Below are positions 24,608 to 33,721 of a DNA stretch of 37,655 nucleotides, piece after piece. The notes under the pieces were generated by a model. It ran no database searches. It was not told where the DNA came from and was given only the letters and a program-made list of their open reading frames with translations. Both the position numbers and the translations under genes were made by a program. How positions within the stretch are numbered: the first letter of the stretch is position 1; each line of letters starts with the position of its first letter. Source of the stretch: Arenimonas sp. Its GTDB lineage: Bacteria > Pseudomonadota > Alphaproteobacteria > Rhizobiales > Rhizobiaceae. The stretch covers positions 1-37,655 of the forward strand of contig JAIBEK010000024.1 in the NCBI GenBank assembly GCA_019459145.1. The letters are read 5' to 3'.

Positions 24608-27600
24608 TCACATCCCCAATCCCAGTCCCTTGCTGAGCGCTCGCTGCAACTCATACTGGAGCGACAGTTCAGCCCGCTGCGCCCGATCGGCGAGCCGGGC
24701 AACATCCTTGATACGATCAAGCCCGGCGGCATCTTCCAGCCGGAGCCGCAGATTTTCTTGTCTCAGGGCGCGTGGATCGGAGCTGCCGAACCGTCGCTCA
24801 AGCGCCTTGACGACCATCTCCGCCTCCCCGAGCGCCTGCTGCCCCTCCTGTGTGCCCGTGAGCTTCTCAAGCAAAGTCGCCTTGTCCTCCTGCGACAGCC
24901 CATCCAGCTGCTTCAGGATGACCTCGCTGCGTTTGCTGAGCCCCGGAACCTCAATCACATCGCACTTCTCGCGTTTCCAGACCTCAGATTGCCGCTCCTC
25001 CCCAAGCCGCCGCCCCCAGGTCTCGGCAGCCGCAACGGCATGGCTCCGCAACGCCCTGGCATGGTGCCGTGCCTCTTTACGCTCCTTGTTCTCGCCAAAG
25101 AGCCCGACCTTGCCGCGCATCTCCCCGAACCGCTCCGGCCGGTCAGTAAGCACTTTCGCCAGCTCCTGCCCGTCCATGCCCTTGTCGACAATGGCCAAGC
25201 TGAGCTGTGCGACCATACCATCCGGATCGACATAAACGTTGCGACCGAGAGCCCGCACCACCTCCGTGGCCCGCTCGAAGTCGGGCCTCGCCTTTTCGTG
25301 CGCCACCTCCTCGACGCTGCGGGCATAGCTGGTGATCGCCGGAATGAGCGGCTCGACCTTTTCGGCAGGCACTTCAATCCGCTGCCCGCTCTGCCCGGCC
25401 CCGAGCGTGTCGGAGAAATGACGATCGGCCGGCGCGCGAACGCGCTCACCCCAAGCGCTGGAGTGAGCCGCCGGCCGATCGTCGGCAAGCTCGGACCTGC
25501 GGCCGATGCCAATCTCGCTCAGGCCGCCGAACTCCTGCGCCAGGCCCCGCCGCTCGGCAAAGGCTTGGGCATAGTCGAGCGTCGTTTCCTTGGCCCCCGA
25601 CCGGCCCATGCTGGCGCTCAGCGCCGGCAGATCCTTCAGTTCATCGCGTCCGGCATAGAGCTTCACCTGATCGCGATGGCGGGTCATCGCAACATAAGCC
25701 AGATGCCGGTCCATCGTGCCCGACGCCATGACGAAGGCCCGGTCGACGGTCGCTCCTTGCGACTTGTGGATCGTCGTCGCGTAGCCGTGGTCAAAGGCCT
25801 GGTAACTATTTGTCGGCATAGAGAGAACACGGGCAGCGTTTTGCCCTGCGCCGTCGAGACGTATTTGTAGTGCGTCCGGCTCGACGGCCAGAACCTTTCC
25901 CAGCATGCCGTTCTTGACGCCGAGATCGCGGTTGTTCTCCAGCAGAACGATCCGGTCTCCTGGCGCGAAGGATCGCTCGCCGTCAATCGTTTGGTAGACG
26001 ACCTCGCGCCCAAGCGGCCCCTGCTCTTCCCCGCCCCGTGCCAGTTTCCCACGCGTCTGAAGCGATGCCCGGATGTCGGCATTGATAGCGCGCACATCGA
26101 CACGGCGATGCGCCAGGGCAATCCGGGAACCGTTTGAGCGCTCGTCCATGTCGGCAAGGTAGTCGCGCACCAAGGCGGCTCGCGCCTCATCGCGGTTTTC
26201 GGCGAAGTGGACATGCCCGCGGTCGGCGTAGAAGGCTAACCCCTCGCCCGTGCGATGCGTGGCAAAGGCAATCGAGGCCACGCGCTGCCAGCCCTCGCTC
26301 TGCCTTCGGATTTCCGAGAGCTCGACAGCGCCGACACGCTCGGCAATCGCCCGGAACGGAGATCCGGCCCCGATCGCCTGCAGCTGTTCGTGATCGCCGA
26401 CCAGCACGAGCTTTGCGCCACGCGCTTCGGCCTCGCTCACGAACTTCGCAAGCTGCCGGCTTCCGACCATGCCGGCCTCGTCGATGACCAGGACATCGCC
26501 CTTGCCAAGTAGTCCCCTCTCCCTTTGCCAGCCATATTCCCAGGATGCCAAGGTGCGGGACGCGATGCCGGAGGATTCCTCCAGACCTTCCGCTGCCTTG
26601 CCGGCAAGGGCCGCCCCATGAACCCGATAGCCCTGCCGTTCCCAGGCCTCACGCGCAGCCGAGAGCATGGTCGACTTGCCAGCGCCGGCAAAGCCGATCA
26701 CGACAGCGATCTGCTCGGGGCCTGTGATGTGGTGAACCGCGGCGCACTGTTCTTCGCTTAAGCCTGAGCGCTCGATTGCCCGCACGCGATCGACCAGGAC
26801 CATCTCGCCGGACTCGACTTTTCCGGCAAGCGACGCTGCGGTTCTTGCCCGGATGGCTTCATTCTGTAAATTCAGCGCCTGATCGACGTGATGCCGGTCC
26901 ACGTCATGGCCGCGAGCGACCCCCATCAATGATGCGCTCGCGGCCATGGCCTGCTCGATCTCCAGCATCTCTCTCGTGGTCAGCCGGGCAAGTTCGCCCT
27001 TCTGCCCAGGCTTCAGCTCCACTAGGGCGCTTGATGCCATGACGGCGGCAAGGGCGTTCTGGAAGCTCTGCGGATCGTCGATATAGCGATGCAGGGCACG
27101 CGCCACATCATAGCGGTCGAACACGCTCTTCTCACCGGTGATGACACTCAGGACCTGTTCCGGCTTTTGCCGGATCAGGTCGGCATTGCGCCTTGCTGCC
27201 TCTTCATCGATCCGCGTGCGGGACACCTCCCGTCCCCGCCGATGGATCTGCGAGGCATGAACGCCCATATGCTCGGTCGGCTCGATCTCAAGGCCACGTT
27301 CCAGATGCGAGCGATGATCGATCCGGACATCGAGACCGGCGCGCACCAGATGCCGGTTGGCATGGGCCTCCCAAGCCTGGCGGATATCGCGAAGCTGCAT
27401 CTGCGCGGTCGGGTGATCGTGGTTCAACAGCCATTTATTCTCGCGCTCGATCAGCGTCTTCTCACCAAGCCCGGTCGCTTCAACGGCCCGCGTCGTCATC
27501 AGCACATGGGCATGGATGTTGCGGACATCGCCGTCGCTGCCCGGCTGGTGAATGGCGAAGTCGACGGCTGCCCCATAACGGTTGGCAAGCTCTCGGGCAA

Positions 27601-27925
27601 AGTCGCGTGTCAGGGACAAGCGCTCGGCCGCACTCAGCTCGTGTGGAAGAGCGATCTCTAACTCGCGTGCGACACGGGCATCCTTGCGCTTCTCGGCAAA
27701 CTCGACGGCATTCCACAAGCTCGACCGGTCCCGCGCCCAATCGGCTTCCACTCCATCCGGCAGCACGATCTCGGTATGAACCACGCCACTCTTTCGGGTG
27801 AAGTCATGCACCAGGCCATCACGCTCGTTCAGCAAGCGGCTGGCCGTGCGATAGGCGACCGCGGCCACGGCGCTGCGGCCGCCGCTGCGGCTCACCGGCT
27901 TCATGCTGCAATGGTAGATCGCCAT
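24608..27925 (-). CDS. traA: TraA conjugative relaxase/helicase (Ti/rhizobial type)
   Basis: 1105 residues from ATG 27925, which has GGAG 8 bases upstream and the standard start MAIYHCSMKPVSRSGGRSAV. The frame is open to 28444, but that would cross oriT and traD. The MOBQ-type relaxase domain (1-260) has the catalytic Tyr region AAVAYRTASRL and the HUH metal site RNIHAHVLMTTR. A TraI-like helicase follows: Walker A GFAGAGKST, VLVIDEAGMVGS, VLVGDHEQLQAIG, TTIHKSQGATVDRAFV and AYVAMTRHRDQVKLY. It nicks oriT, stays bound to the 5' end and unwinds the transferred strand. It is divergent from traD-traG, as in Ti and Sym plasmids. Confidence 0.94.
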   Translation of the reverse strand: MAIYHCSMKPVSRSGGRSAVAAVAYRTASRLLNERDGLVHDFTRKSGVVHTEIVLPDGVEADWARDRSSLWNAVEFAEKRKDARVARELEIALPHELSAAERLSLTRDFARELANRYGAAVDFAIHQPGSDGDVRNIHAHVLMTTRAVEATGLGEKTLIERENKWLLNHDHPTAQMQLRDIRQAWEAHANRHLVRAGLDVRIDHRSHLERGLEIEPTEHMGVHASQIHRRGREVSRTRIDEEAARRNADLIRQKPEQVLSVITGEKSVFDRYDVARALHRYIDDPQSFQNALAAVMASSALVELKPGQKGELARLTTREMLEIEQAMAASASLMGVARGHDVDRHHVDQALNLQNEAIRARTAASLAGKVESGEMVLVDRVRAIERSGLSEEQCAAVHHITGPEQIAVVIGFAGAGKSTMLSAAREAWERQGYRVHGAALAGKAAEGLEESSGIASRTLASWEYGWQRERGLLGKGDVLVIDEAGMVGSRQLAKFVSEAEARGAKLVLVGDHEQLQAIGAGSPFRAIAERVGAVELSEIRRQSEGWQRVASIAFATHRTGEGLAFYADRGHVHFAENRDEARAALVRDYLADMDERSNGSRIALAHRRVDVRAINADIRASLQTRGKLARGGEEQGPLGREVVYQTIDGERSFAPGDRIVLLENNRDLGVKNGMLGKVLAVEPDALQIRLDGAGQNAARVLSMPTNSYQAFDHGYATTIHKSQGATVDRAFVMASGTMDRHLAYVAMTRHRDQVKLYAGRDELKDLPALSASMGRSGAKETTLDYAQAFAERRGLAQEFGGLSEIGIGRRSELADDRPAAHSSAWGERVRAPADRHFSDTLGAGQSGQRIEVPAEKVEPLIPAITSYARSVEEVAHEKARPDFERATEVVRALGRNVYVDPDGMVAQLSLAIVDKGMDGQELAKVLTDRPERFGEMRGKVGLFGENKERKEARHHARALRSHAVAAAETWGRRLGEERQSEVWKREKCDVIEVPGLSKRSEVILKQLDGLSQEDKATLLEKLTGTQEGQQALGEAEMVVKALERRFGSSDPRALRQENLRLRLEDAAGLDRIKDVARLADRAQRAELSLQYELQRALSKGLGLGM

Positions 27926-27964
27926 TCGCACGTCTCCAGCTCGTCGAGAGCATTTCTTGGCGCT

Positions 27965-28062
27965 GAGTTGCGCAGCAACTCGTAAGTGCGCCCTTGTCAT
28001 TTCTGTCGCTTCGCTCCCTCCATTCGGGATCAAGCCCGTGCCGATCTCAACTAACAGAAATG
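27965..28062 (+). other. oriT: Origin of transfer (oriT) between traA and traD
   Basis: A perfect hairpin GAGTTGC-GCA-GCAACTC (27965-27981) is followed at once by GTAAGTGCGCCCTTG (27982-27996), which matches the nic core of RSF1010/Ti-type oriT (TAA-TGCGCCCT). A second perfect 9-bp inverted repeat, CATTTCTGT (27998-28006) and ACAGAAATG (28054-28062), encloses the next 47 bases and may bind accessory proteins or serve the divergent promoters. The location, between divergent traA and traD, is that of oriT in Ti-like plasmids. The cut is expected within the TGCGCC core. Confidence 0.8.
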
Positions 28063-28132
28063 GCAGTACCGCTTGCAGAAGGGCTGTGTAGTCTGGCTCG
28101 CACCACCGGGAGAAGAACATGAAGGTGCCGGG

Positions 28133-28432
28133 ATGGATCGCAAATCGATCGCACTGCGCATTGCGCAACTGGACGAACGAAAGAAGGCGTTGAAAGCGCG
28201 GCTCGGCAAACAGGAACGTGCCCAGGACACCAGGCGCAAGGTTCTCCTGGGCGCATTGGTTTTGCATCGCCTCGAAAATTCCAACGATCTGGATTTCACG
28301 CGCCGCCTGCTCGACTGGCTGCGCAAGGAGCTTCCGGGCTTCCTGACCCGCGATGGGGACAAGATCCTGTTCGATGATATTCTCCTGCCCAGAGTACAGG
28401 GCGAGGATCGCGGTCAGGCGCAACCGGAATGA
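28133..28432 (+). CDS. traD: TraD-like conjugal transfer accessory protein
   Basis: 99 residues from ATG 28133 (GAAGG 7-8 bases upstream). Charged, helical, with IAQLDERKKALKARLGKQER, then the conserved TRRKVLLGALVLHRLEN and LPGFLTRDGDK typical of the small TraD/TraC proteins encoded just before traG in rhizobial plasmids. It probably assists relaxosome assembly at oriT. Its stop overlaps the traG start by 4 bases, so the two are coupled. TraC versus TraD naming is by position. Confidence 0.78.
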   Translation: MDRKSIALRIAQLDERKKALKARLGKQERAQDTRRKVLLGALVLHRLENSNDLDFTRRLLDWLRKELPGFLTRDGDKILFDDILLPRVQGEDRGQAQPE

Positions 28433-29994
28433 GGATCGCGCCACTGCTCAAGTCTGCTGTCAAAGCGCCTGTTCTGGCCATCGTGTCCGCCATTCTTGGC
28501 CTCGTTCTGTCGGCGCTACTGCTGCTCACGAACATCGCTGTTCATGAGATGTCGGGTCTGGACGAGGGACAGGCCAACCAGCTGGTTCAGTCAATTGCCA
28601 AGTATCTCCCTTTCGTCTTCGGACTGGGCGGTTTCGCGGCAGCGTTCCTGACGGATGCACCGCTCTCCGCCGTGTTCGGCACGGCGCGATGGGCGTCGCC
28701 CGGAGAGCTGAAGAAGCTCCGCGCTTCGGGTAATGGCCTGCTGATTGGCCGCGATGATATGAACGGCAAGCTTCTGCGCTACGACGGCCCTGCCCATCTC
28801 CTGACGATGGCACCGACCCGCACCGGCAAGGGTGTGGGCACCATCATTCCCAATCTGCTGACAGCGGAACGATCGGTGATCTGCATCGATCCAAAGGGAG
28901 AGAATGCCAGGATTACAGGCCGCGCCCGCGAACGGTTCGGACCAGTTCACGTCCTTGATCCCTTCAATGTGACGGGCAAACATTCTGCCGCTTACAATCC
29001 CCTCGACCAACTTGATCCCGATAGCCCAGATATCGCCGATGAGGCGAGCTCGCTTGCCGATGCGATCGTCTTTGATGAGCCTGGCATGGCGGGTGATGCC
29101 CACTGGAACGAAGAAGCAAAGGCGCTGATCTCAGGCTTGATCCTGAGGGTTGTGGTGGGGGAGCCTCCTGGTCGGCGAAGCCTTGCAACACTGCGCGATT
29201 ACCTGACGCTCGCGCCAGAATGGTTCGCCAGGCTGCTCGCCGACATGCAGGATAGCGACGCGGCAAACGGCTTGATTGCGCGCGCCGCCAATCGTCATCT
29301 TGGCAAGTCCGATCGAGAAGCAGCCGGCGTTCTCTCAGCCGCTCAACGCCATACCCATTTCCTCGACAGTCCGCGCATGGTGAGGGTGCTCGATGAAAGC
29401 TATTTCTCCTTCGCCGATCTCAAGCGTCACAACGCCACTGTATTCCTCGTCCTGCCACCCGATCGGCTTTCCACCTATTCCAGATGGCTGCGCCTGCTCA
29501 TCACCCAGAGCCTGGCCGACATGGCCCGCGAACCGGCCGTCACCGGCCGCCCCGTACTTTATCTGCTCGATGAGTTCGCAGCCCTTGGACATCTGGCGCC
29601 GGTCGAACGTGCAATGGGTCTCATGGCCGGCTACGGCGTGCAGCTTTGGCCCATCCTCCAGGATATCCACCAGCTGCGCGCCACCTATGGACGACGCGCC
29701 GGCACTTTCCTGTCGAATGCCGGCGTCCTGCAGGTCTTTGGCGTCAATGATGTGGAAACCGCCGAGCTGATCAGCCGATCCATCGGTAAGACGGATGCGC
29801 AATACCTGACCCGCTCCTGGAGCGAGGGAAAGAACTCGTCGTCCGAACATATCTCGCCGCGCGACCTCATCAATACCGATGAGATCATGCGCCTGGGCCC
29901 GGACCAGTTGATCCTGCTTCGACAGGGAGAGCGGCCGGCGCGCGTTCGCAAACTACGCTACTTCACCGATCCCGAGTTCAGGGGAGGCCTTTGA
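28429..29994 (+). CDS. traG: TraG/VirD4-type coupling protein
   Basis: 521 residues. Two membrane segments near the N-terminus (VLAIVSAILGLVLSALLLLT and LPFVFGLGGFAAAFL), then the T4CP core: GTARWASPGEL, Walker A APTRTGKGVGTIIPNLL, ICIDPKGENA, and Walker B VLYLLDEFAALG with VQLWPILQDIHQLRATYG. It docks the relaxosome to a type IV secretion channel at the inner membrane. At 521 residues it is shorter than the about 630-660 of Ti TraG, mainly at the C-terminus. No T4SS genes lie in the window, so the channel is encoded elsewhere. Confidence 0.93.
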   Translation: MRIAPLLKSAVKAPVLAIVSAILGLVLSALLLLTNIAVHEMSGLDEGQANQLVQSIAKYLPFVFGLGGFAAAFLTDAPLSAVFGTARWASPGELKKLRASGNGLLIGRDDMNGKLLRYDGPAHLLTMAPTRTGKGVGTIIPNLLTAERSVICIDPKGENARITGRARERFGPVHVLDPFNVTGKHSAAYNPLDQLDPDSPDIADEASSLADAIVFDEPGMAGDAHWNEEAKALISGLILRVVVGEPPGRRSLATLRDYLTLAPEWFARLLADMQDSDAANGLIARAANRHLGKSDREAAGVLSAAQRHTHFLDSPRMVRVLDESYFSFADLKRHNATVFLVLPPDRLSTYSRWLRLLITQSLADMAREPAVTGRPVLYLLDEFAALGHLAPVERAMGLMAGYGVQLWPILQDIHQLRATYGRRAGTFLSNAGVLQVFGVNDVETAELISRSIGKTDAQYLTRSWSEGKNSSSEHISPRDLINTDEIMRLGPDQLILLRQGERPARVRKLRYFTDPEFRGGL

Positions 29995-30182
29995 TCCGAC
30001 ATGAAAGAGAAATGGAAATCAGAAAGAAGCGGACGGCGAGCTGCCGCGATCAACGGTGCTGTCGCACCACCATCCGGGTCTGGTGTTGGTCACACGCCAC
30101 CTTTGGTATACGATGACGCAATTGATAGACCTTATTGCCAACAGCCATTCATAGCAGCCAGACTGCGGATCGTTGCCCGCCC

Positions 30183-31109
30183 ATGATGAAGTCCTCTCTC
30201 GATCATATGCCGCTCCGCAAGCAACGCGAGCTCGGTCGCGTCCTGGAAATCCTGCACGAGGAATTCGAGGATGCGCTGAGAGAAGGATCGGCGGAATTCA
30301 AGAAACGCGGCAGGATCCTCAAAATCATCCTGTTCGGCTCCTATGCCAAGGGCGGTTGGGTCGACGAGCCATTCACAATGAAGGGCTACCGTTCCGACTT
30401 CGATCTGCTCGTCATCGTCAACAATCGCAAGTTCTGCGCGTTCGAGGACTACTGGCACAAAGCCGCCGATCGGCTGAACCGGGACAGTGCCATCGAGACG
30501 CCGGTGAGTTTCATTGTGCATTCGCTGCGCGAGGTGAACACCTACCTGAAGGAGGGACAGTACTTCTTCTCTGATATCCGCAAGGAAGGTATCGTTCTCT
30601 ACGAGCTCGACGACCAACCGCTCAACGAGCCCAGGCCACTCGATCCCGTCGATCGGCTACGAGTGGCGAACGAGCATTTTGAGCAGCGATACTTCAACGC
30701 CTCGCGTGCACTTGAAACCTCACGGCTGCAGTTGCAGAAGTCCGAGGAGGATGAAAGATGGCGAAGAGACGCCGCTTTCAGCCTTCATCAAGCACTGGAA
30801 CAGGCATACGCCTGCGTACTGCTGACCCTGACCAACTACGGCCCGCCTTCCCACAACATCAAGTTCTTGCGCTCTCTGGCGGAAGGTCAGGATCGTCGGC
30901 TGGCGGAGGCATTTCCACGCGACCAGCATCGGGAACGCGCGTGGTTCAACACGCTGAACGAGGCCTATGTGAAGGCGCGGTATTCCAAGCATTTTGAAAT
31001 CAGCGAGGTGGCGTTGGTCTGGCTGCACGAGCGGACAGCCGTGTTGCTCGATCTCGTCAAGGAAGTATGTGCGGAACGGCTCCAGACGTTGGTTCGGAAT
31101 GCTGCATAA
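30183..31109 (+). CDS. Fused nucleotidyltransferase (MNT) and HEPN domain protein
   Basis: 308 residues from ATG 30183. The N-terminal polymerase-beta-like nucleotidyltransferase has FGSYAKGGW and RSDFDLLVIV (the G-S-x-x-x-G and D-x-D motifs). The C-terminal HEPN domain (about 165-295) has HQALEQAYACVLLTLTNYGP and the R-x-x-x-H element RYSKH near its end. In two-gene MNT-HEPN modules the MNT is the antitoxin that AMPylates the HEPN RNase; here both are in one chain. It follows traG by 188 bases. An upstream open frame at 30001-30186 has no family character. An HEPN toxin-like or defence role is inference. Confidence 0.85.
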   Translation: MMKSSLDHMPLRKQRELGRVLEILHEEFEDALREGSAEFKKRGRILKIILFGSYAKGGWVDEPFTMKGYRSDFDLLVIVNNRKFCAFEDYWHKAADRLNRDSAIETPVSFIVHSLREVNTYLKEGQYFFSDIRKEGIVLYELDDQPLNEPRPLDPVDRLRVANEHFEQRYFNASRALETSRLQLQKSEEDERWRRDAAFSLHQALEQAYACVLLTLTNYGPPSHNIKFLRSLAEGQDRRLAEAFPRDQHRERAWFNTLNEAYVKARYSKHFEISEVALVWLHERTAVLLDLVKEVCAERLQTLVRNAA

Positions 31110-31855
31110 GCAATTCCGACGTGCGGCAGGTATTCCGGGCTCAAGTGCCGTCTAGGCGCTTGCTCTGATTTCCAGCGTTCCGAGCTCTGCAGCCTATCAT
31201 CTTAAATTCCCCCGGATCAAAGCCGCGCTCGCGCGAGATCCGGGTCAGACCATGAAGAATATCGGAGCTTTCAGCATAGCGGCGACCGCAGGGCGCGAAA
31301 GCGGGAATTCTCGTCACGCCAGAACCGGAACAAGGGAAGCCGCAGGAGCCTGAGCGCAGCGACCCAACGGGTCAGGCGAGACCGACTTCCCCCGGTCATG
31401 GCGTTCCGCATTCGGCGCGGCAGTGAGGTGCATGAGCTCTGTCACCTTGCCTTGGGTTTGCTTGGATCAGTGCCCGTAATTGGCGAAAAGCTGCGAAGCC
31501 CCGCCTTGATGGGATCTAAACCGTAGACCCGTCTTTCATTCGTTGTGTTAGCGCCGCATTTTCCTGTAACGTCAAGTACTTGCCGTTCGGCATAGCCGAA
31601 AGGGGCCGGGAGTTGTTGACGGCCTTTCGGAAGCCGGCCACTAAGCGCAACCAATGGTCGGATGCGTTTCGACGATGGCGGGCGCGGCAACAACTGCTGG
31701 ATAATTTTCAACGGCTAAGCCTTCCGTCTGTATCCCAATTACGCGGAGCCTCCCGGATGAAAATTGAGGCCAGAAAAATAGTCTATTGGTATAAACGAAA
31801 ATTCAACGAAGATTTTAGATGGTAAAACATCTGTTACGCTCATTGAGGAGCTTAC
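31110..31855 (+). other. Gene-free stretch of 746 bases
   Basis: No recognisable gene on either strand; the open frames inside have no family pattern and are interrupted. It contains a long stem-loop (CCCGGATC at 31211-31218 and GATCCGGG at 31237-31244, with an inner CTCGCGCGAG palindrome) about 100 bases after the MNT-HEPN stop. AT-rich sequence at 31780-31850 should hold the methyltransferase promoter. It marks the border between the transfer module and the defence-like island. Confidence 0.45.
31211..31244 (+). repeat. 34-base inverted repeat, strong stem-loop
   Basis: CCCGGATC and GATCCGGG are perfect 8-bp arms 18 bases apart; the loop contains the self-complementary CTCGCGCGAG. No T-run follows, so it is not a standard intrinsic terminator. 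Confidence 0.55.
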
Positions 31856-33601
31856 GTGAACAGGCTCTACTTCGGGGACAATCTCGATTGGCTGGAGAAA
31901 ATGGCGGAAAACTCCGTCGATCTGGTTTACCTAGACCCGCCATTCAATTCCAAAGCGTCATACAACATCCTTTACAAGTCACCTGTCGGGGCTGATGCGC
32001 AGCGTATGGCATTTGAAGACACTTGGCGGTGGGAAGATGGGGCGGAAGCGGCGATGGAAGCCGTGCGCCGATCCGATGTCTCAATCTTCCGAATGTTGCA
32101 AGCTCTCCAAGGTTTTCTGGGCCAAAGTGATCTCATGGCTTACCTTGCCATGATGACTGTTCGCCTGGTCCATTTGAAGCGTGTCTTGAGGCCAACTGGT
32201 AGTATATTCCTTCACTGCGATCCGACGGCAAGCCATTATTTGAAAACTGTCATGGACTCGATATTTGGAGCCTCGAACTTTCGGAACGAAATCATCTGGC
32301 TCAGGTCTCGAAACCCGAAGGGATCACAACACGCAAGCAAGAAATTCAGCCCGAGCACCGATACTATTCTCTATTATGCGAAGTCAGACGCGGCGCCCTT
32401 TTACGAGGACGCGATACGTGTACCTTTGTCACAGGCCGAGCTCCTAGAGAAATATGATAGATCGGACGAACTTGGCGCCTATGCAGACGGCCCAATTCTC
32501 CGATCGGCGAGCATGGGTGTTCGCCCCAATCTCGTCTACGAGTATAAGGGCTTCACACCTCCACCTTACGGATGGCGCGTAGAGTTGGAAAAACTTCGTG
32601 AGATTGACGCGGAGGGCAATTTGTCGTGGAGCAGATCAGGCGCGCCGCGCCGTAAACTTCGGCCGGCTGATGATCGGGGAAATCCCATCGGCAGCTTTTG
32701 GGGTGATATACCTCCTCTGAACTCGCAGGCTGAGGAGCGCATCGGTTACCCCACACAGAAGCCCCTCGCATTGCTCGAGCGTGTCATCTTATCTTCAACG
32801 GCCCCAGGCGACGTTGTGCTGGATCCCTTCTGTGGCTGCGGAACGGCGCTGCATGCTGCGGAGCGGCTGGGAAGAGCGTGGATCGGAATTGATATCACCT
32901 ATCTGGCGATCCAGGTAATCCAAGATAGAATGAAGACGTGGCTTCCCTTCGCTAACTATTCCATCGAGGGAATTCCAAAGGACGAATACGGAGCGCGTCA
33001 GCTTGCAGCCACTGAGCCGTATACATTTCAACAATGGGCAGTCGGACGAATTGGTGGTCAGGCTAAAGGTCGTGGACCTGACAAAGGCATTGATGGCGAA
33101 ATCGCCTTTGTGACGGGCCCCGGCAAATACGGGCACGCAATAGTCTCCGTGAAAGGTGGAAAACACATTGGCCCAGACGCGGTTCGGGTATTGAAAAGCG
33201 TTGTCCAACGGGAAGCGGCTGACATGGGTGTCCTTATCTGCCTAAACGACCCTACCCAAGACATGCGTACCGAAGCAGCAACAGGCGGGAGAATATCACT
33301 TCCGGGCGGCGAACGAGCGCGAATCCAGATTATAACCGTGAAGGATCTGATCGCGGGACCGAACCTCGGTATTCTGACCGAGCTCAACACGGTGAGAGCC
33401 GCTCAGGAGGCCCGCGTGTTGCAGCGAAAGCGTCCCCCGGCAAAGCCTACGCCAGCGGAAATACGGGAATCTCCATCTCTTCACCTTCCAATTTCAGGTG
33501 GAAAATCAAACAAGTCCCAAGCTTCATTGCCGCTTGACGAGCCGCCCCTTAAATTGCCGCAAGAGTATACTCCAAATCGCCCAAAACGCCGCCGTGCCTA
33601 G
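31856..33601 (+). CDS. Beta-class DNA methyltransferase fused to an Mrr-like nuclease domain
   Basis: 581 residues from GTG 31856, which has GAGGAG 5 bases upstream. Motif IV DPPF (27-30, LVYLDPPFNS) precedes motif I DPFCGCGT (323-330), the beta order of N6-adenine/N4-cytosine methyltransferases. After about residue 395 an Mrr-like restriction domain follows: GRGPDKGIDGEI (Asp413), then AIVSVKGGKHIG (Lys433) and AADMGVLICLNDPTQDMRTE. Usual Mrr proteins have Q-x-K; here it is S-V-K, so cleavage needs testing. The 70-residue tail is Pro/Lys-rich and probably disordered. It converges on the ABC-3C operon with a 120-base gap. It could be a self-contained restriction-modification enzyme. Confidence 0.85.
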   Translation: MNRLYFGDNLDWLEKMAENSVDLVYLDPPFNSKASYNILYKSPVGADAQRMAFEDTWRWEDGAEAAMEAVRRSDVSIFRMLQALQGFLGQSDLMAYLAMMTVRLVHLKRVLRPTGSIFLHCDPTASHYLKTVMDSIFGASNFRNEIIWLRSRNPKGSQHASKKFSPSTDTILYYAKSDAAPFYEDAIRVPLSQAELLEKYDRSDELGAYADGPILRSASMGVRPNLVYEYKGFTPPPYGWRVELEKLREIDAEGNLSWSRSGAPRRKLRPADDRGNPIGSFWGDIPPLNSQAEERIGYPTQKPLALLERVILSSTAPGDVVLDPFCGCGTALHAAERLGRAWIGIDITYLAIQVIQDRMKTWLPFANYSIEGIPKDEYGARQLAATEPYTFQQWAVGRIGGQAKGRGPDKGIDGEIAFVTGPGKYGHAIVSVKGGKHIGPDAVRVLKSVVQREAADMGVLICLNDPTQDMRTEAATGGRISLPGGERARIQIITVKDLIAGPNLGILTELNTVRAAQEARVLQRKRPPAKPTPAEIRESPSLHLPISGGKSNKSQASLPLDEPPLKLPQEYTPNRPKRRRA

Positions 33602-33721
33602 CGCGTTCTTTATCGTTGGCCAGGTATGTCGGCGCATCAAAAGCCTCATGATCGATGACTGAGCGTTCGAGCGAGAACTCGCGCATCGTATACTTGCTCA
33701 AGCAGGCCTTCTTCACCGCTA

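Noticed and set aside
24758..25870. 370-codon open frame antisense to traA
   Set aside because: It mirrors the TraA C-terminal coding region and has no recognisable domain.
27926..28444. N-terminal extension of TraA by about 170 residues
   Set aside because: It would run through oriT and overlap traD; the standard TraA start MAIYHCS with a good ribosome site is at 27925.
30001..30186. 61-codon open frame between traG and the MNT-HEPN gene
   Set aside because: Low-complexity composition, no ribosome site, and it overlaps the MNT-HEPN start without family support.
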